From Oegoconia quadripuncta (taxonomy: Eukaryota; Arthropoda; Insecta; Lepidoptera; Autostichidae): DNA of 64,000 nucleotides. The notes beneath the pieces were generated by a model. The model saw only the letters and a list, made by a program, of their open reading frames with translations, was not told the DNA's origin and searched no databases. Both the position numbers and the translations under genes were made by a program. The stretch is from contig OX438747.1 in the NCBI GenBank assembly GCA_949316235.1, forward strand, positions 28,338,618 to 28,402,617, given 5' to 3'. This document shows positions 21,701 through 30,613 of the stretch, in pieces; the first letter of the stretch is position 1, and every line of letters begins with the position of its first letter.

Positions 21701-24700
21701 AAGGGGTTGACCATAATTGTTTTATTTTCAGAAAACTACAAGTTTGTTTGAAGGTTTCAGCTGTAAAATTTGTTCCTTGATCGGTGAGTATGTATTTTGG
21801 TATACCAAACAAGGAAATAAAATGGATTAAACATTCAGCTGTCTCTTCAGCTGTGGTGTTTGATATAGGGTATGCTATTGAGAATTTGGTGAGATCGTCC
21901 TGAAGGGTTAATATGTATTTCAGCTTAGCTCGTCCGGATTCGGGTAGTGGCCCTACTATATCAAGGGCGACACGTTCAAAAGGTTGTGTCGATGTGCTTG
22001 TTATTTGCATGGGAGCTCGGTTGGTTTTACGAAGGGCTTTATTGGTTTGACATAAGGGACACTTCTTGACATAGTTTTCTACGTCGCTACACATTCCTTT
22101 CCAACAATACTTTTCTTTTATTCTTTTTAGCATTCTAGAGGATCCTAAGTGTCCTGCTATGGGGATATCGTGGTTTTCTTTTAGTATTTTTGGGATTTCG
22201 GTAATAGAAGGGAACTTTATTGTATTTTTGTGGATGTGAATAGTTATGTTGGTGTTATTGAAGAGATATAAAAACATGTTATATATTTTAATATATTGGT
22301 GTACATCAAATGGGTTCTTGAAATCCGTTATTGATATATCACTATCCGAGTGGCTGATAATAGTTTCGTTTCTTAGCGTTTTAAGACATTTGTAAATGTC
22401 TTCGTAAGTACTTGTGTCAAAGTAATGTACTTTATAAAATAACAGATAGTATGTCTTGTCATCGTGTTCAAAATTTAGGAAGGAGTGTAATGACCTCTCT
22501 TTGGATGTAAAGTCAGTGGAATTTGGTAAGTTACCCATGATTTCTTGGATATGAGGATTCGACTCGTCAAGGTCAATGGATGTTGGGATTATGACGATCT
22601 TGTTTTTTGTTTTTTCAATGCTCTCGTTGTGTTCTATTATAGACACATTAGATTGGTAAGATTTATCATTTATTACTTTTAGGAACTTGGAATAAGAGTC
22701 ATCGTCGTTTAGACATGTCAGTGGGTCGGAAATAAGGTTTTCAGGAGCAGCGACATCGGGTATAGGTAAGTCATCAATAGTGGGTGTTGTAGTAGGGTTT
22801 TCTTTTTCAGGTGGAGGAGGTTCAGCGAGTGGATCTTCGGTAGGGTCTTGTACGTCGTTTTCAATTTCAGATTCAGGATTTATTGTTACAGCTTCAGGGC
22901 TAGGAAGCTCTTGCGGAATTTGGATGGGGTTTACAGGAAAGCGGGATAAGGCGTCTGCATTGCTGTTGATTTTTCCTTTTTTATACTCGATTTCATAATC
23001 GAATTCTTCTAATTTCAGGCGCCATCTTACCAGTTTTGAACCTGGGTCTTTACAATTGAAAAGCCACTTAAGGGGCTTGTGATCAGTAACAATTTTGAAG
23101 CGGTTTCCATATAGGTATGGTCGAAAGGTTTTCGTGCCGAAAATTATGGCGAGACATTCTTTTTCAGTAACGCTGTAGTTGCATTCAGCTTTGTTTAAAG
23201 TACGAGATGCGTAGGCGATGGGGAGGTCTTTCCCGACTTCGCCTTGGGATAATATGGCTGAAATTGCGAAGTTGGATGCGTCACACGTCAATACGAAAGG
23301 TTTTGAAAAGTCCGGATGTATAAGGATGGGAGCTGAGGTGAGCTTTTCTTTCAGGTGTTCGAAGGAAAGTTGTTGCTCATTCTTCCAGTCGAAAGGTACG
23401 TCTTTTTTCAGCAGACATGTCAGGGGTTTAGCTAACTTAGAAAATTCAGGGATGAATCGGCGATAGTATGAAACTAGGCCTAAAAAGGATTTTATGTCTT
23501 TAGGACATTTCGGGACTGGGAAATCGCGTACGGCCTTGATTTTTTCAGAATTTGGTTTGACACCCTTTTCATTTATGATATGACCGAGATAGGAAACCTC
23601 CTTTCGCAAGAACTCACATTTGTCAGGCTGAAGTTTCAGATCGAAGGTTCTAAGTCTCCGAAATACTTCTGAAAGATTTTCCACGTGGGATTGAAGGTCA
23701 TAGGAGTATATTACAATGGCATCGAGATACACAAGGCACTTAAGACCTTGTAGTCCTGATAAACACGTGTTCATAAGTCGTTGGAACGTTGCCGGGGCAT
23801 TTTTAAGCCCGAACGGCATTCTGGTGAATTCGAAATGACCTTGAGGGACAGAGAAAGCTGTTTTCGCTCCGGAATTTTCATCTGACATTGAAATTTGATG
23901 AAAACCGGATGCGAGGTCAAGGGTAGTAAAATAGGCACTTTTACCTAGTTGATCTAAAATATCAGTGATGTTTGGAATTGGGTAGGAGTCACCGATGGTA
24001 ATGTCATTAAGCTTTCTATAATCAATTACTATGCGCCACTTGCGTTGACCGGACGCGTCTAACTTTTTGGGAACTATCCAGATTGGTGAGGACCATGGGG
24101 ACATAGAAGGTTGGATTATATTTTGATTCAGCATTTTACCTATCTGGGATTCTACTTCTTTCTTGTGGCACTCTGGGAACCTATAGGACTTGACATTGAT
24201 AGGTTGTTCAGAGGTCGTCCTTATTTCATGTTTAACAGCTGTTGTGGTAGAAAGAGGTTCATTCGGTAGATGGAAAATGTCGGAAAATTCGGAGCATATG
24301 TCCAAGAGAGCTGTTTTTTCTTCCTTGTTTAAATGATCTGTTCGTAAAAGATCGATAACCTGGTTTGTGCGAGAAAAGACACGTTGTTGGGAGTTAGTAC
24401 AATTCATGTGGTTTATTTTATATACATCAGGGTTAGTAGGTTCAAGTTTGAGGTTTAGATTTGAATTAATTGTAATGGGGTCCTCAGATGTATTTACAAC
24501 TGAAATATTAACTCGGCAGTTACTCTTTACTTTAACAAGGCAATTTGCGATTAAAAGATATGGTATAGGGTTTTGATCAAGGATCATGCCTTCTTTAATT
24601 TCAGGATTAGCAACAGTACACTCGATTATAGACTCGGTTCGAGCAGGTATGGTATATATTGGCTCGTTAAATTGTATCTTAAATTTTGTTTTGTTAAGTT

Positions 24701-27475
24701 TCAGGATGTTAGTTAAGTAGCTTATATTAGAGTCACATTTTTCAAGGATGTCGCTCCCGATGATACCGTCATATGGTAAGCTAACAAAGTCATCTATGAC
24801 ATGAAAATAGTGATGCATTTTTTCCGCATCATCGTCGAAAGTAAGTGGAATACGACCAAGGGTCGCGATAGGAGCGTCGGTTGAGTCGATTCCTTTGATT
24901 TTTATTATAATTTTGTCTCTTTCAGGTTTCCCTGGCGCAACGGAGGATTTTATCAGGCTTACAGATGCACCGGTGTCGACAAGTAATGATATAGGGTCTG
25001 GAGAGATTGAAGTTTTCACCCTTACGAAAGGTAGGTATTTGTTTGACTGATTTGTAGTCAGTTCAAACACTTGATATTGTAATTCCGGTTCGGATACCGG
25101 AAAAATCGATTCAGCGTTTTCAGGTTTGGGTATAGAATGTGGGATGAGGTCTCCTGTTTGGGGCTGGCTACCCTGTTGTGTGACCTTGTTAATGGATACA
25201 GCGTGACCTCCGGTTCGGGGCTGGTTACCCTGTCGTGTGATCGATTCAGTGGATTTAGAATGACCTCCGTTTTGGGGCTGGTTACCCTGTTGTGTGATCG
25301 GTTCAGTGGATTTAGAATGACCTCCGTTTTGGGGCTGGTTACCCTGTCGTGTGGCCATCTGCATAGAGGATTTAGTAACGGTGTCTGGGAGGAATGTGTG
25401 GTCCGAGCGACACCCGATCGAACCTTGGATTAGTTTAAATTTTCATCGCTAGAGTCATCGACCTCGTCATGACCTTCACCTTCAGGGATGTTATCATAGA
25501 AGTGAATGGGACGTGAAGGGCCTTGTCCTTGAGATGGAAAACGTCGGTTATTGAACTCACGTTTGCGGCACTGCTCGATAGTATGACCAGGGGCTTTGCA
25601 GTAACGACAAGTAATAGGATACATTTTAGGTTTGATATTATCAGGTTTATTTTCAGGACGCTGCTGATGAGAAGGATTAGGCCTTGCGTATTGGTTAGAA
25701 TTTACATATGATTTATTAAATCCTTTATTAAAATTATGAGATCTAGGGGTCATTATCAGGGTGTTTTCGGATTGCGTATTGCAGTAATTTCTCTTCAGAT
25801 GCAGCAATGTTAATAGCTTCATTTAAATTACGGGGATTTTTGCATCTGAGGACAGTAGAAACTTTGGGGTTAATGCCCAAAGTAAAGGCGTTCAACGCTA
25901 ACTCTTCCATTGCCGCTAGTCGGCCGGGAAGTTCGCATTTCCTTGGACAAGAAATAGTTACTTCGGTCAAGAGCTGTGAGAGACATGATTCGACTCGCAA
26001 AGAATATTGGTTAATAGTCTCATTGGATTTCTGCCTACACTCTTGAAGATCGGTGAGTAAATGAGCGTGATGTTTTCTCTCACCGAATTGGTTTTTCAGG
26101 AATTCCTTTAAAGTGTCCCACTTATTAAATTCTTTTATAGAACACGCGACCTCTGCTTTACCTTGTAACTGACTTAGTATATATTTGAATAAGATCTCTT
26201 CTTGACTGGTAGATGCAATGTTCATAGCATTGGTGCAATTATTTATAAACGCATTTAATTTCTCCCTACTCCCGTCAAATGGTTTTATAAATTTCAAAAT
26301 AACATTTAAAGGAATTTCGCTCACAATAAATTTAGGCGGCTTGTCACTGCCTGATGGGTTGGGAGATTTCGCACCCTTAATATCGTCAACCATTTTGTAT
26401 TATAATATTCTAAGAAGTAATAGAAAAATAAGTCTCTCAAAACTGTCTTAGTATGAAAGTATAAAAATAGAACACAAATAATTGTTTATAGCAGGCACAA
26501 TGCAGGTGCGCAGGATATGTGTGGGCGTAGCGTCTGGTCGAATTGATAACGGAGACGGTCGACGAATAATCTCTCGCAACGGAGATATTGGTTTCGTATT
26601 TTAGCAATCACTTTATGTAGGATTTAAGTTAAATTTCACTCACAGTACGAAGATTTTCATTATCACTTTATTAAGATAATGCGCTGGAAATAGCAGGATA
26701 TAGTAGATCTCAGCTTCCGGGTACGGGGATGCTTCAAAAGGCACGTGTTGCAGACGAATATGCCGGTTCCGGATTCCGAGGATGTAGAAAATGAGTCCAG
26801 TAGCGTGGTGATCACAGATATAGCACTTTTCACTTAGCACTTTCACTGGTTTAACACTGATTTTGTAGTTTCGAAGACGTTTCCCGGATTTTCTTTTTTT
26901 AAAAATCCCACCGCTGCCACCAAAAATGTTATGGGTTTGGAATAAAACCCCTTTTTAAAAAACTAAATTTATTAGCACTGGAAAGTACACAGTTTAATTG
27001 AAAATTAATTCAAGGAGAATCAACCACGCGCGATGAGAGTTAGGACTGGACTGACTAATGGGATGATCGGAGTGTGGTCTTCGCTGTTATCTGAGTCAGC
27101 TTTTCTACTAGGGTGATGATGAAGGCATGACATCAGCATCATCCTTTACAGGGTTATGGTATAACAGTTCGAACGAAATTGGTTTGACGTTTATGTTTTC
27201 TAAAAGAAAGCTCCGAACGAAAATTTGAATTTGACAGATGATTGTTCGGAATTATTGTCCAAATTTTAGCATACCATATTAGAATTAACAAGATTAAACT
27301 GTAGATAGTAATCCGCTGGTGTTGGGCTAACTTGTGTTGTGTTGTCTTTTGTTTCAGACTGCTCAGCTGGAAGTAACATCGCGGCTTTCATTTGGACCAA
27401 ATTTATTACTGTGTCACCTTCATGACTCACTTGACACTGGCAAAATTCATAAGAGTTGCCACTAAACAAACTGGA
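18784..27475 (-). CDS. Possible exons of an unidentified gene split by the errantivirus
   Basis: Two minus-strand stretches can be joined. One ends at 27275 with a donor after AATATG (GTATGC) and reads through a Gln/Thr-rich segment ending NLVNSNM. The other, 18897-18784, begins after the acceptor CACAG and encodes 38 codons in phase 0 (VSGVTTLYGQTFALARP.. to ..LYPNKQ) before GTATTC. The whole 8.2 kb retroelement lies in the intron, which would otherwise be about 220 bp. An alternative frame over 27590-27440 (..QPFLNYKNQRLRKLKG..) ending at a GTGAGT donor also looks coding and conflicts with the first reading. I do not recognise the protein. The gene may be intact, disrupted or a chance pairing. 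Confidence 0.3.
19009..19248 (-). repeat. 3' LTR of the errantivirus
   Basis: It matches the other LTR base for base by eye. A short G-rich purine tract (GGGGGG, complement of 19250-19255) lies just inside and could prime plus-strand synthesis. Confidence 0.95.
19290..21114 (-). pseudogene. env: Errantivirus env, frame-broken
   Basis: Two overlapping frames cover one Env. The first, 21114-20647 (155 codons), has the ectodomain start, a furin-like site RSER and then a Gly-rich fusion-peptide-like segment with GTMDEDDA, hallmarks of errantivirus and baculovirus F-type fusion proteins. The second, 20711-19290, holds the long ectodomain and a C-terminal hydrophobic membrane segment (about 22 residues, ILTYCISICIMFCIAY) followed by a basic cytoplasmic tail. 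The frames differ by one base at an A7 run around 20668. Env of this family mediates membrane fusion of infectious errantiviruses. Whether the break is real cannot be told from one assembly. Splice acceptor TTTTTCAG directly precedes the first ATG, fitting a spliced env message. Confidence 0.85.
21156..25433 (-). CDS. pol: Errantivirus pol polyprotein (RT active site altered)
   Basis: The frame is open from the gag-end shift site (about 25433); its first ATG is at 25364 (1402 codons from there). Domains in order, numbered from that Met: four ~19-residue tandem repeats of QGNQPQNGGHSKS type (residues 6-75), aspartic protease DTGAS (D130), reverse transcriptase, RNase H (LTCDASNFAISAIL), integrase zinc finger (GHLG..CPLCQ), integrase core D-D35-E (ALDIVG, LTDQGTNF, GALERS) and a basic C-terminal DNA-binding part. 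The RT box reads YLDA (residues 546-549) instead of the family YLDD, so one of two metal-binding aspartates is alanine. That change alone should abolish polymerase activity. Pol probably arises as a Gag-Pol fusion by -1 frameshifting rather than from its own ATG. Confidence 0.92.
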   Translation of the reverse strand, partial: LIQGSIGCRSDHTFLPDTVTKSSMQMATRQGNQPQNGGHSKSTEPITQQGNQPQNGGHSKSTESITRQGNQPRTGGHAVSINKVTQQGSQPQTGDLIPHSIPKPENAESIFPVSEPELQYQVFELTTNQSNKYLPFVRVKTSISPDPISLLVDTGASVSLIKSSVAPGKPERDKIIIKIKGIDSTDAPIATLGRIPLTFDDDAEKMHHYFHVIDDFVSLPYDGIIGSDILEKCDSNISYLTNILKLNKTKFKIQFNEPIYTIPARTESIIECTVANPEIKEGMILDQNPIPYLLIANCLVKVKSNCRVNISVVNTSEDPITINSNLNLKLEPTNPDVYKINHMNCTNSQQRVFSRTNQVIDLLRTDHLNKEEKTALLDICSEFSDIFHLPNEPLSTTTAVKHEIRTTSEQPINVKSYRFPECHKKEVESQIGKMLNQNIIQPSMSPWSSPIWIVPKKLDASGQRKWRIVIDYRKLNDITIGDSYPIPNITDILDQLGKSAYFTTLDLASGFHQISMSDENSGAKTAFSVPQGHFEFTRMPFGLKNAPATFQRLMNTCLSGLQGLKCLVYLDAIVIYSYDLQSHVENLSEVFRRLRTFDLKLQPDKCEFLRKEVSYLGHIINEKGVKPNSEKIKAVRDFPVPKCPKDIKSFLGLVSYYRRFIPEFSKLAKPLTCLLKKDVPFDWKNEQQLSFEHLKEKLTSAPILIHPDFSKPFVLTCDASNFAISAILSQGEVGKDLPIAYASRTLNKAECNYSVTEKECLAIIFGTKTFRPYLYGNRFKIVTDHKPLKWLFNCKDPGSKLVRWRLKLEEFDYEIEYKKGKINSNADALSRFPVNPIQIPQELPSPEAVTINPESEIENDVQDPTEDPLAEPPPPEKENPTTTPTIDDLPIPDVAAPENLISDPLTCLNDDDSYSKFLKVINDKSYQSNVSIIEHNESIEKTKNKIVIIPTSIDLDESNPHIQEIMGNLPNSTDFTSKERSLHSFLNFEHDDKTYYLLFYKVHYFDTSTYEDIYKCLKTLRNETIISHSDSDISITDFKNPFDVHQYIKIYNMFLYLFNNTNITIHIHKNTIKFPSITEIPKILKENHDIPIAGHLGSSRMLKRIKEKYCWKGMCSDVENYVKKCPLCQTNKALRKTNRAPMQITSTSTQPFERVALDIVGPLPESGRAKLKYILTLQDDLTKFSIAYPISNTTAEETAECLIHFISLFGIPKYILTDQGTNFTAETFKQTCSFLKIKQLWSTPYHPQTQGALERSHSTLKEYLKSYVNENQDNWPRYVYTAMLAYNTTPHSTTNFSPYELIYGHKPYIPDSVYDVDVRATYPDYVRILQRRLSYSRQKAIENTLRSKGLSKTYYDKRSRPKQYKIGDYVYVKNHLRLRKALSPIWKGPFKVIKIHGNNTLSILMNRRHARYHYDEIKLADMSGH
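25430..25822 (-). CDS. gag: Errantivirus gag C-terminal part (nucleocapsid)
   Basis: This 130-codon frame overlaps the upstream gag frame by 80 bases in a different phase. It carries one zinc knuckle C-X2-C-X4-H-X4-C (CRYCKAPGHTIEQC, residues 72-85), which binds genomic RNA, in an Asn/Pro/Arg-rich context, and ends in an acidic tail. The true protein is probably the continuation of the upstream gag frame; the first ~25 codons listed here are then not used. It ends at TAA, directly after overlapping slippery heptamers. Confidence 0.8.
   Translation of the reverse strand: MKLLTLLHLKRNYCNTQSENTLIMTPRSHNFNKGFNKSYVNSNQYARPNPSHQQRPENKPDNIKPKMYPITCRYCKAPGHTIEQCRKREFNNRRFPSQGQGPSRPIHFYDNIPEGEGHDEVDDSSDENLN
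25435..25442 (-). promoter_or_regulatory. gag-pol -1 ribosomal frameshift site
   Basis: At the gag end the codons GAA AAT TTA AAC TAA (25444-25430) contain two canonical X_XXY_YYZ heptamers in gag phase, A AAT TTA and T TTA AAC, one codon apart and just before the stop. The -1 frame is open from here into pol. A downstream stimulatory structure was not resolved by eye. Confidence 0.8.
25743..26393 (-). CDS. gag: Errantivirus gag N-terminal part (capsid)
   Basis: A 216-codon frame starts MVDDIKGAKSP and shows the Ty3/Gypsy gag capsid pattern (IKPFDGSREKLNAFI.., ..NQFGERKH.., ..YSLRVESCLSQL). It forms the structural core of virus-like particles. It stops at TAG inside GACCCCTAG. The nucleocapsid continues one base out of phase, so full Gag needs either a +1 shift at CCC-TAG or this copy has a one-base change in the C4 run. 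Confidence 0.85.
   Translation of the reverse strand: MVDDIKGAKSPNPSGSDKPPKFIVSEIPLNVILKFIKPFDGSREKLNAFINNCTNAMNIASTSQEEILFKYILSQLQGKAEVACSIKEFNKWDTLKEFLKNQFGERKHHAHLLTDLQECRQKSNETINQYSLRVESCLSQLLTEVTISCPRKCELPGRLAAMEELALNAFTLGINPKVSTVLRCKNPRNLNEAINIAASEEKLLQYAIRKHPDNDP
26906..26922 (-). promoter_or_regulatory. Errantivirus primer-binding site, tRNA-Leu type
   Basis: Four bases inside the 5' LTR the minus strand reads TGGTGGCAGCGGTGGGA. This complements the 3' end of a tRNA-Leu (..TCCCACCGCTGCCACCA). Confidence 0.8.
26927..27166 (-). repeat. 5' LTR of the errantivirus
   Basis: It is a 240 bp LTR, TG..CA, that matches the 3' LTR. The stretch between it and gag (26394-26926) is the untranslated leader with the PBS. 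Confidence 0.95.
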
Positions 27476-27539
27476 ACTGGAACCTCATAATTGACGAAAT
27501 CAAAGGTCTTACCTTTTAATTTTCGTAAGCGTTGATTTT

Positions 27540-28057
27540 TATAGTTTAAAAATGGCTGCAAGAATGCTTTTAATTGAGTAAGCTCTGGGGCCCTTTTTTG
27601 TTTTATTTTTCTCTTTTAATAAGTTTTTGTTATAACATCTTATAAATTATGTATGTCGTTTATTATAAAATTACGTAAATGAATGACACCATACCACAGA
27701 TACACTGTGCACCATACAGAATATATATGTGTAGATTACTATCTGTAGCCTAAACGCTTTCACCTATTTCAAAGTACTTGGTGAAACACTAAACCAAACA
27801 GGAACCAAAAAATGATGTATGATTTCTCCCTGGAACAGTACGCTGTGACGGCCGGCACCACTACAAAATTGGTTTTAGTTTAGTTGGTGTATATCCGAAT
27901 CGACACCATTATCTGTTTTTTACGTTCCCGTGGCAATTTCGCACAATCCGTTCAGCGGACGTTTCCTACCTATAAACTCTACCAGTCAAATTTCAGCTGT
28001 CTTCATTAGGGCAATTCGTGTTTAATCAGTGATTGAGTGACATTTTGCTTTTAATGA
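27540..28057. other. Intergenic AT-rich stretch
   Basis: No supported gene. Positions 27885-27915 (gttggtgtatatccgaatcg) repeat a segment at 4872-4900, so a low-copy dispersed repeat is present. The 27440-27590 part may be exonic (see the split gene entry). Confidence 0.35.
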
Positions 28058-28362
28058 TGACGGCTTGTTTGGTGTAGTGGTTCCTTTTGGTATACCTAGT
28101 TATTCTACCTTTGTTATAAACCCTGACTAATATACCAAAGGGTCGGGGGTTCGAATCCCGCTAGGGGCATATGTTCCTATGATGAATACGTACATTAATA
28201 GCAGAGTTATGGACGTTTTGATTTATTATTGTTTGGATTTATTTACAAAAAAAATAATTTGTGTAGTTATATCAAGCATTGCAAACCTAGTTGCTTAGGG
28301 TGGAATTAAATGGCGCTGTGTGCGTGTAGATACAAAGATATTTTTATTTATTTATATAGATT
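28058..28362 (+). repeat. SINE A with a disrupted head
   Basis: The copy has an extra ~45 bp between the A-box side (ggtgtagtggtt) and the B box (gggttcgaatcccgctaggg), and a normal 3' domain and ATTT tail. Confidence 0.75.
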
Positions 28363-28387
28363 CAGGCTACTACTATTATGATTATAA

Positions 28388-28608
28388 AGTTTTTTTTATG
28401 CTCAACAGGATAGCACTTAACTTCAATCACGATTAAGTGAATATGAGGCCGAAGGTGGAAGCGTACTGACCTGGAAACCTCACCTCATTTGGGGGACTGG
28501 CTATCTTATCTTTGACAACCGAATCACAACAATGCTATAACATTGCTGCTTGTTGGCAGACTTCAATAAGATGGTGGTAGCTAGCCAAGCAGACATTTGA
28601 AATGCCCT
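28388..28608 (-). repeat. SINE B lacking the tRNA-like head
   Basis: The copy contains the B tail and body (aagtgaatatgaggccgaag through ggacatttgaaatgccct) but stops before the head. Confidence 0.75.
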
Positions 28609-28612
28609 AAAA

Positions 28613-29360
28613 TTAAAGTTAATTATATATTAACCTCGACAGCTAAGTGATGTTGCCATGTGAAAACTTAAGAAAATTCCAGATCGCGCTTTTGCTGGCT
28701 AGACTTCTAGATACCAGCTTTTTAGTAATAACAATCGAATAAAACAGCAACTTTAGATTTTGACACACTAATTATATTATAATAAAAAGGTATTCATTAA
28801 CATAAATATTCCACAATGAATCTGTCCAAACCACACCCCGACTTTTTTTCTGTTCTTGCTCATCATCATAGTCTGAGCTGCTGTCTCATCAACCACAAAA
28901 ATCACCCAACTACTATTTCTTGATAGTTCTTCCTTTAATATACTATTCTTGCTGTTTTCTTAATGCATTTTTTCTACAATTCAGGATCAATGCTAATAAA
29001 AGTTTCTTCTAATGCTACTTTTTATTTTAAATTACAGAACTGAAGAATATATGTGGAACTTGCCTTATTTTATGATTATACATGTTACAGCAAAGTATGA
29101 AATATGATTATACTTATGTATTGATTCTTAACGTGTGCTACATCTGCAGCGACATAGTTCCTTTCCATCAAGTGTGTGATAGCTATCAAAATCTGAGATC
29201 ATAAAAAAATTTCAACATGCGATAATCTGCCATTTTCTGTCACTGAATATCAACAAATCATTGGGCAGAAATCCTTCGTCGCATTTAGAACGAACATTGT
29301 TTTCTTTTACAAATAAATGCTTAATTCCCTTGACATTGATGGGTGGAGTAAATTATACCT
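28613..29360. other. AT-rich stretch, no gene seen
   Basis: There are no long frames and no recognised repeat. It lies 3' of the transposase-domain gene and may include its 3' UTR. Confidence 0.35.
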
Positions 29361-30613
29361 CTATGGAGAATCGGTGGTTTCATTAATAATTTCGACATCT
29401 TCACATTGTGGTGTGATGTTGGGTTCTTCCATATATGAATCTTGAGACATAGAGGCCATCAATATTTGTCTTAATTTTTCCCGGCCACCTCGAAAACCCA
29501 ATTCATCTTTAACAACGGCTGACAATATTTTCAGCTTCGGTGCTGCTTTTCTTACTGAATAAAGAAATTTCATTTTTTTAATAAGAACACAGCATGGGTC
29601 GCCTAATTTTACTTTCTCGCGTCCTTGTCGGGTTTTCCCAAATGTCATAGCTGTTCCTAAACTTCTGTGTCTTTCCTCAACTATGTGTCTAACAGCAAAT
29701 ACGGATTTTCCTGAAATCATTACAAAATAAATAGTAAACAAAAAAATATTGCATGTGGGAACGTCAAGGGGTTAGGTTTACTATCGTGCTACCTGAATCT
29801 AAGGATGCTGAGTGTGCCTGGAGCTTATTTAACCTATTCATCATATTTTTTTGCTGGAGATATTTATTTTTTTATTATACAAAAAACAAATTAAAAAAAT
29901 ATCCAAAAACAAATGCCATTGTTAAGATATTAATTTCCTTATTACAGATGTATATGTTAGATCCTTAAAGATTATGTCTATGAAACTAAAGGGCACAAAA
30001 TATTGTCGAAATGCTAGGTAAATCAGAACAAATTGTAATGAAAAATCTCAAACAAATATCTTTAATATTTCAAATGGTTAGGTTAAGTTCGCTGTATATC
30101 CGATTCAGAGAGCCCAAATTATACATGGTCTTGTCTGCCCTGCTGCCGAGTGTTTTTGTAAAGCCGGAGGCACAGAGGGAGGGCAGCCCCCAAACGGGCC
30201 GTAGGTACCCGGGTGCCTGTGGTCCGTTACGCAAGGGCGGAGTGGCTACACTTCCCGGAGCGCCGGAGCCGTGGACATTATCTAGGGGGTACTTCCATCC
30301 CCCCTTCGCCATCTCTATGAAGGTTAACTTTGACCTCCACTTTATCGGAAACTATGGGGGTTAGGGGGGAGGGGTCCTCTCCCCTCCCTTCCCCCCCTGC
30401 AGGTGGCATGATACTATAAATTTATATAGCATTTATTACATTACATACAAAAATACCTGTGAAAACAGCAACTCGCTTGTAAACGACGTACAAAAACAAG
30501 TCGAGGAAGTCGTCCATTGATCGTAGCGCTTTATCTGCGTCACACTCAACTAAGCATCGCCTATATACATTATAAATTCCTTCTTTTTCACTATCTTTAA
30601 TGGTTTTCCCCAT
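29361..30613 (-). CDS. Two-exon gene: transposase-type HTH domain only
   Basis: Exon 1 (30613-30457) starts MGKTIKDSEKEGIYNVYRRC and ends in ACAG before GTATTT. Exon 2 (29710-29361) begins after TTTCAG and joins in phase, giving 168 residues. The pattern EGIYNVYR.. / ..FTGKSVFAVRHIVEE.. / ..KLKILSAVVKDELGFRGGREKLRQIL resembles the N-terminal helix-turn-helix region of insect transposases that begin with an 'R..V..IYNVY' helix, have a TG-S-V..I recognition helix, and end with a second helical bundle just before the DDE core. No DDE core follows; instead there is a short acidic tail and a stop. It could be a domesticated DNA-binding fragment or a decaying transposon. The assignment rests on motif memory, not a search. 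A GC-rich island fills much of the intron. Confidence 0.55.
30115..30415. repeat. GC-rich island of unknown origin
   Basis: This strongly GC-rich block sits inside an AT-rich intron. It ends in a purine/pyrimidine mirror-like run (gggggaggggtcctctcccc, 30366-30385) able to fold back. No family match was recognised; a fragment of a GC-rich transposon is likely. Confidence 0.45.

Larger units (their letters stand above)
19009..27166 (-). mobile_element. Errantivirus-like Ty3/Gypsy element, nearly complete
   Basis: This 8,158 bp element has two 240 bp LTRs (26927-27166 as 5' LTR and 19009-19248 as 3' LTR on the minus strand). I see no difference between them. The LTRs begin TG and end CA, and the insert is bounded by the direct repeat GTTC (19005-19008 and 27167-27170). 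Gag, pol (protease, RT, RNase H, integrase) and a baculovirus-F-like env follow in order. Identical LTRs imply a recent insertion. It nevertheless carries frame breaks in gag and env and a changed RT catalytic residue, so this copy is probably not autonomous, unless the homopolymer breaks are sequencing errors. Confidence 0.95.

Noticed and set aside
22780..25433. Several plus-strand frames of 62-98 codons
   Set aside because: They are antisense shadows of errantivirus pol and gag.
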